Part shown: positions 17,084-27,614 of the stretch, one piece after another | How positions within the stretch are numbered: the first letter of the stretch is position 1 | Layout of the letters: each line of letters begins with the position of its first letter | From: an uncultured Phocaeicola sp. | GTDB taxonomy: Bacteria; Bacteroidota; Bacteroidia; Bacteroidales; Bacteroidaceae | Reading direction: 5' to 3' | Assembly: GCA_958434805.1 (NCBI GenBank) | Contig: CAUBDX010000007.1 | Location: 26,651-90,650 of the forward strand | Length of the DNA: 64,000 nt | Notes under the pieces: generated by a model | Database searches by the model: none | Seen by the model: only the letters and a program-made list of their open reading frames with translations | Told to the model about the DNA's origin: nothing | Program-made: the position numbers and the translations under genes

Positions 17084-19486
17084 ATGAAAAGACGTATCTC
17101 ACTTATCCCTTTAATAGCTGTGACAGGAGTCATAGCTAATCCGGCTAATGCCGAAAACCATATCTCACCCAAAGACAGTACGAAAGTTATCGATATCGAG
17201 GAGGTAGTAGTGATTGCTACCCCTAAGGAGAACAACCGACTTCGCCAGCAACCGGTATCTGCCACCTCTCTCTCGCAAAATGAAATGCGAAATCATGTGG
17301 TCAACTCGGTCAAATCGCTCTCGTCTCTTGTTCCGAATCTGTTTATACCCGATTATGGTTCAAAACTAACGACTTCGGTTTATGTACGTGGTATCGGTTC
17401 ACGTACCAACACACCGGCAGTAGGATTATATGTTGATAACATTCCTTTTATCGAAAAATCAGCATTCGACTTTAATTATGCCGATATTGAACGTATCGAT
17501 GTTATGCGCGGTCCACAAGGTACCCTCTACGGAAGAAATACGATGGGAGGACTGATTCGCGTGTTCACAAAATCGCCCTTCACCTACCAGGGAACCGACC
17601 TACGCTTAAGCGGGGCAACCTATAACGATTATCAAGCCTCACTGACCCACTATCACCGCATCTCTAACCAGTTTGCTTTCTCTGTAGGTCTGTTTTACCG
17701 CCATGACGGAGGCTTTTTTAAAAATGCCTATAACGCAAAGCGCATTGACCGGAACAATGAATTCGGCGGACGCATCCGGGCTATTTACCTGCCTAAAGAA
17801 AACCTGAAACTGGACTTTACGGTAAATTACGAATACAATAACCAGGGAGGATACCCTTATGCCTACACCGGAAAAACAACAGGAAAAGAAGACCGGGAGG
17901 AATATATCGGAAAGATTTCATACAATCACGACTGTGGATACAAGCGTAACCTCGTAAACGGCGGATTAAATCTGGAATATCAAGCCGATGAATTCATATT
18001 GAGCAGCGTTACCGGAGTTCAGTATCTGTATGACCAGATGAATATGGATCAGGATTTTACCGAACAAAATATCTATACGCTTATTCAGAAGCAAAACTCA
18101 AAAACATTATCACAAGAATTTGTGCTTAAATCAAAGCCCGGAAGGAAATGGCAATGGACTACCGGCGTGAGCGGCTTTTACCAATGGCTCAAAACTGAAG
18201 CACCTGTTACTTTCTGTGAAGACGGAGTAAACAGCATGATTGAAGGAAATGTCAACAAAATCTTTACCGCATTAAAACAAAGCAACCCACGTATGCCGGA
18301 GATGTCGTTAGATGTTACCGATCCGACTTTTACCGTAGGCGGACAATTCAAAAGCCCAGTGGGTAGCGTTGCGGTTTACCATCAATCTACCCTCAATGAC
18401 TTATTTATCGAAGGACTGTCACTCACGGCAGGACTCCGGTTAGAGTATGAAAAATACTGGTTAGATTACCAGTCGGGCAGTACGCTGAATTTTGACTTCA
18501 ACATCAAAATGCCTATGCGTCCCATTACGCTAAAAGGACTGCAAACCAATCCGGCACTAAACGGTAAACTGAATACCGACAACCTGCAACTACTTCCTAA
18601 AATAGCTTTGCAATATGACTTTACAACCCAAAGCAATATCTACGCCAGTGTAACCAAAGGCTACCGCTCGGGAGGATATAACGTACAAATGTTCTCCGAC
18701 CTTCTGCAAGGAGAGATGACTAACGGAATGATTGCAGCCATTGATGAAAAAAGCGGAGGCATGGTCAGCCAGATGGGAGGAGACAAAATACCTCACTACA
18801 CTACGGATATTGAAAACGCCACCACTTACCGCCCGGAATATTCATGGAATTATGAAGTTGGTGCACACTTGACCCTGCTTGACAGCAAACTGCAAACCGA
18901 CTTTGCTGCTTTTTATATGGACACCCATGATCAGCAATTATCACGCTTTTCTGAAAACGGACTGGGACGCATTACCACCAATGCCGGAAAAAGCCGCAGT
19001 ATAGGAGCTGAAATAAGTCTCCGCACGCAGATAACCAGTGTATTCAGCCTAAACGGAAATTACGGATACACCTATGCCACATTTACTGACTATGTTACCA
19101 ATGAAAAGGTTGCAGGAGGAAAAATGGCTGAAATCAATTATAACGGAAACTATGTTCCCTTTGTTCCGAAACACACCTTTAATATAGGTGGCCAATATGT
19201 TTTCGCATTACGCAAGCATTGTTTTCTGGACAATATCACGGTAAATGCCAATTATAAAGCAGCCGGACGTATCTACTGGACAGAAAAAAACAATGCCAGC
19301 CAATCGCTCTACGGAACCTTAAACGGAAGAGTTAGCCTGAATAAAGGGAACGGACAAATTGCCTTTTGGGTGAACAATGCTCTAAACAAAGATTATCAGG
19401 CTTTCTACTTTGAAACCATGAGCCGCGGATTTGCACAGGCCGGACGGCCGGTTCAAGTAGGTATCGACATCCGCTGCCGCTTCTGA
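17084..19486 (+). CDS. TonB-dependent outer membrane receptor
   Basis: The start at 17084 is chosen because it gives a signal peptide (MKRRISLIPLIAVTGVIANPANA); a TTG 36 bases earlier overlaps the promoter-like TACTTTGC. The mature protein has a plug domain (about 45-160, with YVRGIGSRTNTPAVGLYVDNIPF and VMRGPQGTLYGRNTMGGLIRVFTKSP). A 22-strand-type barrel follows, ending in an aromatic GIDIRCRF. It lacks the SusC-type N-terminal carboxypeptidase-regulatory domain and has no SusD partner, so an iron, cobalamin or other small-ligand receptor is more likely than a glycan importer. Length is about 800 residues. Confidence 0.88.
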   Translation: MKRRISLIPLIAVTGVIANPANAENHISPKDSTKVIDIEEVVVIATPKENNRLRQQPVSATSLSQNEMRNHVVNSVKSLSSLVPNLFIPDYGSKLTTSVYVRGIGSRTNTPAVGLYVDNIPFIEKSAFDFNYADIERIDVMRGPQGTLYGRNTMGGLIRVFTKSPFTYQGTDLRLSGATYNDYQASLTHYHRISNQFAFSVGLFYRHDGGFFKNAYNAKRIDRNNEFGGRIRAIYLPKENLKLDFTVNYEYNNQGGYPYAYTGKTTGKEDREEYIGKISYNHDCGYKRNLVNGGLNLEYQADEFILSSVTGVQYLYDQMNMDQDFTEQNIYTLIQKQNSKTLSQEFVLKSKPGRKWQWTTGVSGFYQWLKTEAPVTFCEDGVNSMIEGNVNKIFTALKQSNPRMPEMSLDVTDPTFTVGGQFKSPVGSVAVYHQSTLNDLFIEGLSLTAGLRLEYEKYWLDYQSGSTLNFDFNIKMPMRPITLKGLQTNPALNGKLNTDNLQLLPKIALQYDFTTQSNIYASVTKGYRSGGYNVQMFSDLLQGEMTNGMIAAIDEKSGGMVSQMGGDKIPHYTTDIENATTYRPEYSWNYEVGAHLTLLDSKLQTDFAAFYMDTHDQQLSRFSENGLGRITTNAGKSRSIGAEISLRTQITSVFSLNGNYGYTYATFTDYVTNEKVAGGKMAEINYNGNYVPFVPKHTFNIGGQYVFALRKHCFLDNITVNANYKAAGRIYWTEKNNASQSLYGTLNGRVSLNKGNGQIAFWVNNALNKDYQAFYFETMSRGFAQAGRPVQVGIDIRCRF

Positions 19487-19568
19487 TTGATTTATATTTC
19501 AAGTTTTGCAAATCTCCACTTCCACATTGAAAAGGAAGGCAGATTTGCAAAACTTAAGCCGATAAAAA

Positions 19569-19648
19569 AACGCCAGCACGTTTGAAATAAAACGTCTTGG
19601 CGTTATAATAAAAATGTCTTGACGTTTTAAAAAAACGCCAAGACATTT
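19569..19648. terminator. Paired bidirectional terminator hairpins (AACGCC/AGACGTT family)
   Basis: Two stems lie between converging genes: AACGCCAGCACGTTT (19569-19583) with AAACGTCTTGGCGTT (19590-19604), and AAATGTCTTGACGTTTT (19612-19628) with AAAACGCCAAGACATTT (19631-19647). T-runs follow on both strands. The two hairpins share their core sequence with each other and with the terminator at 62784. Confidence 0.75.
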
Positions 19649-19670
19649 TTTCTTTCCGTATATCACGCTT

Positions 19671-21242
19671 TTAGAACTCTGATGTAAAGTGAAACTTAAT
19701 GTGCTTAAAGTCCATCTGAGCCATCTGAAGCACATAACCACTATCAGCAAGGAACACATCACGCCCGTCACGGTCTTTTGCCATATACTGGTATTTACGT
19801 TTCTTGAACGCTTCCAGTTCGGCAGGATCATCGCTTTCAACCCAACAAGCCTTATACAGACTGATCGGTTCCCAACGGCATTTCGCGTTATATTCATTTT
19901 CCAGACGATACTGAATTACCTCAAACTGAAGCTGTCCCACAGTTCCGATAATCTTCCGCCCGTTAAACTGATTGACAAACAGCTGAGCCACACCCTCGTC
20001 CATCAGCTGGTCAATTCCTTTGTTCAGCTGTTTCGTCTTCATCGGATCAGCATTTTCAATATACTTAAACATCTCCGGAGAGAAGCTTGGAAGTCCCTTG
20101 AAATGCAGGTTTTCACCCTCTGTCAGTGTGTCACCGATTTTAAAAGTTCCGTTATCGGGCAAACCGATAATATCACCTGCCCACGCCTCATCTACAGTTG
20201 TTTTACGCTGTGCCATAAACTGAGTAGGTGAAGAAAAGCGCATGGTCTTGTTATGACGGACATGCAAATACGGCGTATTACGGGTAAACTTACCGGAGCA
20301 AACTTTACAGAAAGCCACACACGAACGGTGGTTCGGGTCGATATTCGCAGTAATCTTAAAGATGAAACCTGTGAATTTTGATTCATCGGGAGCCACCGTA
20401 CGTTCTTCAGCTGTTACCGGACGCGGACTGGGAGCAATCTCCACAAAGCAGTCAAGCAATTCCTGTACCCCGAAGTTATTCAAGGCAGAGCCGAAAAATA
20501 CCGGAGCAAGTTCACCCTTCAGATAACTGTTTACATCAAATTCCGGATAAACCCCGTCAATCAATTCCAGCTCACCACGAAGCTTATCAGCCAAAGGTGT
20601 ACCGATATGATTATCCAGTTCTTCCGAATGAATATCTACCTCCACTTTTTCAGTCACCACTTGCTTGGAAGGCTGAAAGAGATTCAGCTTTTGTTCGTAG
20701 ATATTATAAACTCCCTTGAAACGCGGACCGCTCTCAATAGGCCACGTCAAAGGACGCACATTAATAACCAGTTCCTCTTCCAGTTCATCGAGCAAATCGA
20801 AAGGATCCTTGGCTTCACGGTCCATCTTATTCACGAAGATAATCACGGGAGTATTGCGCATACGGCAGACTTCCATCAATTTTCGGGTCTGGGTTTCCAC
20901 ACCCTTGGCACCGTCAACCACAATAATTACACTGTCTACCGCTGTCAGCGTACGATACGTATCTTCAGCAAAGTCCTGGTGACCCGGAGTATCGAGAATA
21001 TTGATTTTATAATCCCGGTAATCAAACTCCATAACCGAAGTCGTAACAGAAATACCACGCTGTTTTTCAATATCCATCCAGTCGGATGTAGCCGTTTTCT
21101 TAATCTTGTTCGATTTTACCGCTCCTGCCACCTGAATCTGTCCACCAAAAAGCAGCAACTTTTCAGTCAATGAGGTTTTACCGGCATCCGGATGCGCGAT
21201 AATCGCAAATGTTCGTCTTCTTTCTATCTCTTGGTTTGCCAT
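19671..21242 (-). CDS. prfC: Peptide chain release factor 3
   Basis: The 523-residue translational GTPase removes RF1/RF2 from the ribosome after termination. G1 is [15 protein letters not shown] (residues 17-31), the [14 protein letters not shown] effector region is near 60, G3 is DTPGHQDF near 83 and G4 is NKMD near 137. Length fits RF3 rather than EF-G. It is the last gene of a unit with rfbD (6-base gap) and DUF4924. Confidence 0.95.
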   Translation of the reverse strand: MANQEIERRRTFAIIAHPDAGKTSLTEKLLLFGGQIQVAGAVKSNKIKKTATSDWMDIEKQRGISVTTSVMEFDYRDYKINILDTPGHQDFAEDTYRTLTAVDSVIIVVDGAKGVETQTRKLMEVCRMRNTPVIIFVNKMDREAKDPFDLLDELEEELVINVRPLTWPIESGPRFKGVYNIYEQKLNLFQPSKQVVTEKVEVDIHSEELDNHIGTPLADKLRGELELIDGVYPEFDVNSYLKGELAPVFFGSALNNFGVQELLDCFVEIAPSPRPVTAEERTVAPDESKFTGFIFKITANIDPNHRSCVAFCKVCSGKFTRNTPYLHVRHNKTMRFSSPTQFMAQRKTTVDEAWAGDIIGLPDNGTFKIGDTLTEGENLHFKGLPSFSPEMFKYIENADPMKTKQLNKGIDQLMDEGVAQLFVNQFNGRKIIGTVGQLQFEVIQYRLENEYNAKCRWEPISLYKACWVESDDPAELEAFKKRKYQYMAKDRDGRDVFLADSGYVLQMAQMDFKHIKFHFTSEF

Positions 21243-21248
21243 ACAAAT

Positions 21249-22112
21249 TTATTTTTCAAGCTCCAATTTATCAATACATTCCCGTAAACTATCTATCCAA
21301 TAAGGGATTTCCACACCATAAGTTTCTTTTATCTTTGTCTTGTCAAGCACAGAATAGTGCGGACGGCTGGCTCTGGTAGGATATTCTTCCGTATGAAGAG
21401 GCTTTAATTTACAATCTGTAATGCCAGCCAGATGATGGATAACCTGCGTAAAATCATACCACGAACAAACCCCTTCATTGCTGAAATGATACACTCCCGG
21501 AACAATTCCCTTTCCGATAGCAGCAAAAATAACCGCCGCCAAATCGCGGGCATAAGTAGGAGTTCCAATCTGGTCAAAAATCACGCCTAACATATCGCGC
21601 TCTTTGCCCAGACGAATCATGGTCTTGACAAAGTTATTGCCAAAGGTTGAATACAGCCAGGCAGTACGGATAATCATGGTATTCGAGCATGCAGCCATAG
21701 CCGCTTTCTCACCGTCCAACTTCGTAGAACCATACACCGAATTCGGGCAAGTAGGCTCATCTTCACGGTAAGGCACATGAGCTGTGCCGTCAAAAACATA
21801 ATCAGTAGATACCTGAACCAGATATCCGTTACGAGTCTGGACGGCCTCAGCCAAATAACCCGGAGCAAGATGATTTAACTTGTCACATAACTCCTCATTG
21901 TCTTCGGCTTTATCTACGGCTGTATAGGCTGCACAGTTAACAATAACATCAACCTGATGTGTATCTACAAAGTGCTTTACAGCCACCTTGTCGCAAATAT
22001 CCAGTTCAGCCACATCAGTAAAAAAATAATTATATTCCTGATGCTCTTCTGCCAGCAAACGCATCTCATTTCCTAACTGACCGTTTGCTCCTGTAACCAA
22101 TATATTCTTCAT
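21249..22112 (-). CDS. rfbD: dTDP-4-dehydrorhamnose reductase
   Basis: The 287-residue short-chain dehydrogenase/reductase carries out the last step of dTDP-L-rhamnose synthesis for surface polysaccharides. It has the NAD(P)-binding TGANGQLGNEM at residues 7-17, VNCAAYTAVDKAEDN near 58, the STDYVFDG strand and the catalytic YGSTKLDGEK motif near 128. It sits 2 bases after DUF4924 and 6 bases before prfC, away from other rml genes. This stand-alone rfbD-prfC pairing is one I associate with Bacteroides. Confidence 0.92.
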   Translation of the reverse strand: MKNILVTGANGQLGNEMRLLAEEHQEYNYFFTDVAELDICDKVAVKHFVDTHQVDVIVNCAAYTAVDKAEDNEELCDKLNHLAPGYLAEAVQTRNGYLVQVSTDYVFDGTAHVPYREDEPTCPNSVYGSTKLDGEKAAMAACSNTMIIRTAWLYSTFGNNFVKTMIRLGKERDMLGVIFDQIGTPTYARDLAAVIFAAIGKGIVPGVYHFSNEGVCSWYDFTQVIHHLAGITDCKLKPLHTEEYPTRASRPHYSVLDKTKIKETYGVEIPYWIDSLRECIDKLELEK

Positions 22113-22114
22113 AT

Positions 22115-22660
22115 TTATTCCAGTTCTAATTCTCCTTGTTTATCTTTGATATAATATCCAGCCAGCATGGCCAACAAATCGCCGATTACTTTTAAAGCCT
22201 TCTGAGTGGCTTCGGTTACTTCTTTCTTCTGCAACCGGAGCAACATTACGCCATACATCGCTTCAAAGCATGTTTCAAGTTCAGGGGTTTCCTTATCTTT
22301 TTTCTTCGTCCGGAGTTCCACGATAAAAGGCAGCGCTTTATAATAAGCTGCGCTATAATACGGAAACTTAGGCGACTTGAGCAAACGCAAATGCAAGTCG
22401 GTAAGCCAAACAATTATATTTTTATTAATCTGAAGATGTCCTTCCTCCATTACTCCCTCATCGTGCATCATATTGATGAGGTCTTCATACCACTGCGCCA
22501 ATGCCTTCTTCTGCTCTTGAGTAATAGGATAAGGATCTATGATTGACTCACGGATCTTGACCATATCAAAGCCATTGGCACGAATCAAATCTTCTATCTG
22601 CCACATATAAAGCAGATACTCTGCAATATTCTGCTGTTTTAACTGCTGAGAAATATACAT
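22115..22660 (-). CDS. DUF4924 family protein
   Basis: The 181-residue cytoplasmic protein is mostly helical and acidic. It starts MYISQQLKQQNIAEYLLYMWQIEDLIRA and contains KFPYYSAAYYKALPFIVELR, a pattern of the DUF4924 family of Bacteroidales. Function is unknown. It is tightly packed with rfbD and prfC (2-base gap to rfbD), and its start codon directly follows an ACTTAAGAACTC-type repeat. Confidence 0.75.
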   Translation of the reverse strand: MYISQQLKQQNIAEYLLYMWQIEDLIRANGFDMVKIRESIIDPYPITQEQKKALAQWYEDLINMMHDEGVMEEGHLQINKNIIVWLTDLHLRLLKSPKFPYYSAAYYKALPFIVELRTKKKDKETPELETCFEAMYGVMLLRLQKKEVTEATQKALKVIGDLLAMLAGYYIKDKQGELELE

Positions 22661-22665
22661 TGTAT

Positions 22666-22755
22666 GTTTTGAGTTCTTGAGTTCTTGAGTTCTTAAGTTT
22701 TATATTTTGAGTTTCGGGTTCCTTCGCTTTGTTTTTCAAATTCTTAAGCTATTCA
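22666..22755 (-). repeat. ACTTAAGAACTC-type repeat upstream of DUF4924
   Basis: Read on the minus strand the stretch contains CTTAAGAAC, ACTTAAGAACTC and then AAGAACTCAAGAACTC ending six bases before the DUF4924 start codon. It is tandem-like and lies in the gap to the LysE-type gene. Confidence 0.72.
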
Positions 22756-22761
22756 GTTCTT

Positions 22762-23421
22762 TCATGAGAATGACTTGCCGAAGAATGCAAAAACGATGCC
22801 CACTAATGCAGCAATAGTTACTGCCACTCCGATGATACGGTTCAACACCCAAATGCCGCGCACATTAAAACGCGTACGTACCTTATTTACAAAATAGGTA
22901 ATGCCAAACCACCATGTCAATGCACCTAAAATGATTGCCAAATAGCCCACCAGCTGGAATCCGACCGGACTGCCGGGCATAACAAACGAGAACCGGGCAA
23001 ACAGACCTATAAACAAAAAGATGATTAGCGGATTAGACAGGGTTACAAAAAAAGCTGTTACAAAGTTATGTAAATAAGTTCCCCGCCGGGCTGAGACCGG
23101 GCGCAATGACTTGACAGGATTGCTGCGAAAGGTATAAACTCCAAATGCCAACAGCATTACGCTGCCCACCACTTGAAGAAAAAGCTGATGTTTTACTATA
23201 AGGTCATCCATAAAGCTCATGCCATATCCGGTAATCAAGGCATAGCAAATATCGCTTAAGGCAGCACCCAAACCTGTCACAAAGCCAAACCAACGACCTT
23301 TATTCAGCGTCCGCTGAATACAAAGCACGCCGACAGGCCCTAACGGAGCAGACACAACTACCCCGACAATAAAGCCCTTCACCAGCAAATCCAGTATCGT
23401 AACCTGTTCTATCCAATTCAT
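22762..23421 (-). CDS. LysE/RhtB-type amino acid exporter family protein
   Basis: The start at 23421 gives a 219-residue membrane protein. A longer frame to 23586 would run into purL and is rejected. About six membrane segments are visible, with GFIVGVVVSAPLGPVGVLCIQRTLNKGR at the front (the family PxGP motif) and TAFFVTLSNPLIIFLFIGLFAR in the middle (the N-P-x-x motif). Members export amino acids or related metabolites; the substrate here is unknown. It appears to be first in the unit with DUF4924-rfbD-prfC. Confidence 0.82.
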   Translation of the reverse strand: MNWIEQVTILDLLVKGFIVGVVVSAPLGPVGVLCIQRTLNKGRWFGFVTGLGAALSDICYALITGYGMSFMDDLIVKHQLFLQVVGSVMLLAFGVYTFRSNPVKSLRPVSARRGTYLHNFVTAFFVTLSNPLIIFLFIGLFARFSFVMPGSPVGFQLVGYLAIILGALTWWFGITYFVNKVRTRFNVRGIWVLNRIIGVAVTIAALVGIVFAFFGKSFS

Positions 23422-23497
23422 ACTGCAAAGATGATACTTTTTTACGAAAGTACCTATATTTAGTCGTCTTTTTCTTTCGTGCAAGCGGGCTTTTATG

Positions 23498-23505
23498 TAA
23501 CTTTG
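23498..23505 (+). promoter_or_regulatory. Promoter -7 element of purL
   Basis: TAACTTTG is an exact TAnnTTTG match, 53 bases before the purL start codon. Confidence 0.6.
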
Positions 23506-23557
23506 CACATGATTTATACACGAGCGAAATATATTCAAATAAACATATACAAATGCT

Positions 23558-26500
23558 ATGATTCTATTTTTCAGAACTCCTACCAACAGTGTGATTGCAA
23601 CAGAATGCAGTCAGGAACTAAACTCTGAAGACATCAAGAAGTTATGCTGGCTTTACAGCGAAGCTACCGTAGAAAACGAGGAAAACCTGAAAGGATGGTT
23701 CATCGGACCACGCCGTGAGATGATTACCCCGTGGAGTACCAACGCCGTAGAAATCACTCAAAACATGGGGCTGAACGGTATCCGCCGTATTGAAGAATAC
23801 TTCCCTGTAAAAGATGAAAATGCCGACCATGACCCTATGCTGCAACGCATGTATCATGGATTGAGCCAAGACATTTTCACAATCGACATGAAACCACAGC
23901 CGATTGTTTACATTGAAAATCTGGAAGAGTATAACGAAAAAGAAGGTCTGGCACTTTCACGCGAGGAAATGGACTACCTCTTGAAAGTTGAAAAAGACTT
24001 GGGCCGTAAACTGACCGACTCTGAAGTTTTCGGGTTTGCACAAATCAACTCTGAGCACTGCCGTCATAAAATCTTTGGCGGTACGTTCGTTATCGACGGA
24101 CAGGAAATGGAGTCTTCCTTATTCCAAATGATTAAAAAGACCACACAGGAAAACCCAAACAAGATTATTTCTGCTTACAAGGATAATGTGGCTTTTGCTG
24201 AAGGTCCCGTTGTAGAACAGTTTGCCCCGGCTAATCATGCTACTTCTGATTACTTCATCATCAAAGATATTAAAACCGTTATTTCTCTGAAAGCGGAAAC
24301 ACATAACTTCCCCACTACAGTAGAGCCTTTCAACGGTGCATCAACTGGTACCGGAGGTGAAATCCGTGACCGCATGGGTGGAGGTAAAGGTTCTTGGCCT
24401 ATTGCCGGTACTGCCGTGTACATGACTTCATATCCACGTACAGAAGAAGGCCGCGAATGGGAAAACATTCTCCCAGTGCGCAAATGGTTATACCAGACTC
24501 CTGAACAAATCTTGATTAAAGCATCTAATGGAGCTTCCGACTTCGGTAATAAATTCGGTCAGCCGCTTATCTGTGGTTCGGTATTGACTTTCGAGCATCA
24601 GGAAAACAATGAAAAATATGCATTCGATAAGGTTATCATGCTTGCCGGAGGTGTAGGATATGGAACACAGCGTGACTGCCTGAAAGGCTCACCCGAAGCT
24701 GGAAACAAAGTTGTAGTAATGGGTGGCGACAATTACCGCATCGGTCTGGGCGGTGGTTCTGTTTCATCGGTTGAAACCGGACGTTACTCTTCAGGTATTG
24801 AGCTGAATGCTATTCAGCGTGCGAATGCAGAAATGCAGAAACGTGCGTACAATGTGGTCCGTGCGCTTTGCGAAGAAGATGAAAACCCGATTGTTTCTAT
24901 TCATGACCACGGTTCAGCCGGACACGTAAACTGTCTTTCTGAATTGGTTGAAGAATGCGGCGGATTGATTCATATGGACAAATTGCCGATTGGAGATGAA
25001 ACACTGTCGGCTAAGGAAATTATCGCCAACGAATCACAGGAACGTATGGGCTTGCTGATTGACGAAAAAGCCATCGAACACGTACAAAAAATCGCTGAAC
25101 GTGAACGCGCTCCGATGTATGTGGTGGGTGAAACTACCGGTGATCATCGTTTTGCTTTTGAACAAGCTGACGGAGTTCGTCCGTTTGACTTGGCTGTGGA
25201 CCAGATGTTTGGTTCATCGCCTAAGACTTACATGATTGACAAGACAGTGGAACGTCATTATGAAAATGTATCGTATGATGTTACTAAACTGAATGAATAT
25301 GTAAACCGCGTACTGCAGCTTGAAGCTGTTGCCTGCAAAGACTGGTTAACTAATAAAGTAGACCGCTCAGTAACAGGTAAAATCGCACGCCAGCAGTGTC
25401 AGGGTGAACTGCAGCTTCCGTTAAGCGACTGTGGTGTGGTTGCATTAGACTATAGAGGAGAAAAAGGTATTGCCACCGCTTTAGGACATGCACCGCAGGC
25501 TGCATTGGCAAATCCTGCTGCCGGATCGGTATTGGCTGTATCAGAAGCTCTGACCAATATTGTATGGGCTCCGATGGCTGAAGGCATGGACAGCCTTTCT
25601 CTTTCTGCCAACTGGATGTGGCCATGCCGCGCACAGGAAGGCGAAGATGCACGTCTGTATACTGCCGTGAAAGCATTGTCTGATTTCTGCTGTGCACTAC
25701 AGATTAATGTGCCTACCGGAAAAGACTCATTGTCAATGACACAAAAATATCCGAACGGCGAAAAGATTATCAGCCCGGGAACAGTAATTGTTTCTGCCGG
25801 AGGTGAAGTTTCTGACATCAAGAAAGTGGTTTCACCGGTTATGGTAAACAAGGCTAAATCTACTTTCTATCACATCGACTTCAGCTTTGACGAATTGCGT
25901 CTGGGTGGTTCTGCCTTTGCTCAATCGCTGAACAAGGTGGGCGATGACGTTCCTACTGTACAAAATCCGGAATATTTCCGCGATGCGTTCCTTGCCGTAC
26001 AGGAATTAGTAAATAAGGGATTAATCTTGGCGGGGCACGATATCTCTGCCGGAGGTTTGATCACTACTCTGCTTGAAATGTGTTTTGCCAACACTGACGG
26101 TGGTATGGAAATCAACTTGGATAAAATTAAATGCGACGATATCGTAAAAGTTCTCTTCGCTGAAAATCCGGGTGTAGTTATCCAGGTGGCAGATAAACAT
26201 AAAGCAGAAGTTAAGAAAATATTGGAAGACGCAGGTGTGGGTTACGTGAAATTGGGTACTCCAAGCGAAGAACGTCATATTCTCGTTACACTTCATGATG
26301 CTACTTACCAGTTTGGTATCGACTATCTGCGCGATGTGTGGTATTCTACTTCTTACTTGCTCGACCGCAAACAGAGCATGAACGGATGTGCTAAGAAGCG
26401 TTTTGAAAACTATAAGCAGCAGCCGGTTGAATTTGCATTCGACAAATCATTTACCGGTAAGCTTTCTCAGTTTGGCTTGAATCCTGACCGCCGCACACCG

Positions 26501-27262
26501 AGTGGCATCAAGGCTGCTATCATCCGTGAAAAGGGTACCAACGGGGAACGTGAAATGGCTTACATGCTTTACCTGGCAGGCTTCGACGTGAAGGATGTGA
26601 CGATGACCGACCTTATCAGCGGACGTGAAACACTGGAAGACATCAATATGGTGGTGTATTGCGGTGGTTTCTCTAACTCCGACGTACTTGGTTCAGCAAA
26701 GGGATGGGCAGGAAGTTTCTTGTTTAACCCCAAAGCAAAAGCTGCACTCGATAATTTCTACGCACGTGAAGATACACTTTCACTGGGTGTATGCAACGGA
26801 TGTCAGCTGATGATGGAACTGGGTCTGATTACTCCGGAGGATAAGAAGAAAGGCAAAATGCTGCACAATGATTCACACAAGTTTGAATCTGTATTCTTGG
26901 GTGTAACCGTACCGATGAACCGCAGCGTGATGTTCGGCTCATTGAGTGGCTCGAAATTGGGTATCTGGGTAGCTCATGGTGAGGGTAAGTTCTCATTGCC
27001 TTATCCGGAAGATCACTATAACGTGGTATTGAAATACTCTTATGATGAATATCCGGGTAACCCGAACGGCTCTGATTACAGCGTAGCAGGTATTGCCAGC
27101 CAAGACGGACGCCATTTGGCTATGATGCCGCACTTGGAACGTGCATGCTTCCCATGGGAAAATGCATATTATCCGCTTGAACGCCTCCATGAAGATCAGA
27201 TTACTCCGTGGATGGAAGCATTTGTCAATGCACGCAAGTGGGTAGAAGCTCACAAGAAATAA
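23558..27262 (+). CDS. purL: Phosphoribosylformylglycinamidine synthase (single chain)
   Basis: The 1234-residue enzyme makes FGAM from FGAR, glutamine and ATP in purine synthesis. It is the large fused type. The linker and first synthetase half contain FAQINSEHCRHKIFGG near 164 and SLKAETHNFPTTVEPFNGASTGTGGEIRD near 245, and the second half contains VPTGKDSLSM near 720. The C-terminal glutaminase has nucleophile C1079 in LGVCNGCQLM and VAHGEGKF further on. Length is usual for this form. It is monocistronic with its own promoter and a strong terminator. Confidence 0.96.
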   Translation: MILFFRTPTNSVIATECSQELNSEDIKKLCWLYSEATVENEENLKGWFIGPRREMITPWSTNAVEITQNMGLNGIRRIEEYFPVKDENADHDPMLQRMYHGLSQDIFTIDMKPQPIVYIENLEEYNEKEGLALSREEMDYLLKVEKDLGRKLTDSEVFGFAQINSEHCRHKIFGGTFVIDGQEMESSLFQMIKKTTQENPNKIISAYKDNVAFAEGPVVEQFAPANHATSDYFIIKDIKTVISLKAETHNFPTTVEPFNGASTGTGGEIRDRMGGGKGSWPIAGTAVYMTSYPRTEEGREWENILPVRKWLYQTPEQILIKASNGASDFGNKFGQPLICGSVLTFEHQENNEKYAFDKVIMLAGGVGYGTQRDCLKGSPEAGNKVVVMGGDNYRIGLGGGSVSSVETGRYSSGIELNAIQRANAEMQKRAYNVVRALCEEDENPIVSIHDHGSAGHVNCLSELVEECGGLIHMDKLPIGDETLSAKEIIANESQERMGLLIDEKAIEHVQKIAERERAPMYVVGETTGDHRFAFEQADGVRPFDLAVDQMFGSSPKTYMIDKTVERHYENVSYDVTKLNEYVNRVLQLEAVACKDWLTNKVDRSVTGKIARQQCQGELQLPLSDCGVVALDYRGEKGIATALGHAPQAALANPAAGSVLAVSEALTNIVWAPMAEGMDSLSLSANWMWPCRAQEGEDARLYTAVKALSDFCCALQINVPTGKDSLSMTQKYPNGEKIISPGTVIVSAGGEVSDIKKVVSPVMVNKAKSTFYHIDFSFDELRLGGSAFAQSLNKVGDDVPTVQNPEYFRDAFLAVQELVNKGLILAGHDISAGGLITTLLEMCFANTDGGMEINLDKIKCDDIVKVLFAENPGVVIQVADKHKAEVKKILEDAGVGYVKLGTPSEERHILVTLHDATYQFGIDYLRDVWYSTSYLLDRKQSMNGCAKKRFENYKQQPVEFAFDKSFTGKLSQFGLNPDRRTPSGIKAAIIREKGTNGEREMAYMLYLAGFDVKDVTMTDLISGRETLEDINMVVYCGGFSNSDVLGSAKGWAGSFLFNPKAKAALDNFYAREDTLSLGVCNGCQLMMELGLITPEDKKKGKMLHNDSHKFESVFLGVTVPMNRSVMFGSLSGSKLGIWVAHGEGKFSLPYPEDHYNVVLKYSYDEYPGNPNGSDYSVAGIASQDGRHLAMMPHLERACFPWENAYYPLERLHEDQITPWMEAFVNARKWVEAHKK

Positions 27263-27301
27263 TTAACCAACGGCAGTCTTACCGTTAGTAGTTATCATAT
27301 T

Positions 27302-27355
27302 ACTCCTTCCATCAGGCTGGTCAATTACGCCAGCCAGATGGAGGGAGTTTTTTTT
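27302..27355 (+). terminator. Intrinsic terminator of purL
   Basis: ACTCCTTCCATC with GATGGAGGGAGT, plus the inner GGCTGG/CCAGCC pair, forms a long stem (27302-27348) followed by a run of T to 27355. Confidence 0.85.
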
Positions 27356-27515
27356 ATCAGCAGATTTTCAGATGCCCTAAATAGGTCTTGAATAAGCCGA
27401 CAGAAAAGGAGGTTCCTGAACAAGCCCGTGAAACAATGTACGGGTTTCACGGACACAAAATCAACGGTTATAAGCGCCATAAACCATAAAAAAAAGGAGA
27501 CATTACGGCGGATAC

Positions 27516-27554
27516 AAAAAAGCATCCTGCAATGTATCACACACTACAGGATGC
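27516..27554 (-). terminator. Intrinsic terminator of the SusD-like gene
   Basis: GCATCCTG (27522-27529) pairs with CAGGATGC (27547-27554). On the minus strand the hairpin is followed by six T (27521-27516), 60 bases after the SusD stop. Confidence 0.72.
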
Positions 27555-27614
27555 AAAATTGAGAAATTCAAAATAGAGTCTTAGCTAATATTGTTCTCTG
27601 TAAACAGAATTCAA

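Larger units (their letters stand above)
27263..27614. other. Gene-free gap between purL and the SusD-like gene
   Basis: The gap holds the purL terminator (27302-27355) and the SusD-gene terminator (27516-27554). The middle 160 bases have one 71-codon frame with no family features and no promoter. I see no gene there. A small inverted pair, CCCGTGAAAC with GTTTCACGG, lies at about 27424-27460. Confidence 0.6.

Noticed and set aside
23422..23586. N-terminal extension of the LysE-type gene
   Set aside because: It would overlap the purL start and the promoter region; the start at 23421 gives the usual family length and first membrane segment.
27325..27540. A 71-codon minus-strand ORF after purL
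   Set aside because: It overlaps the purL terminator and the SusD-gene terminator, has no promoter and no family features.
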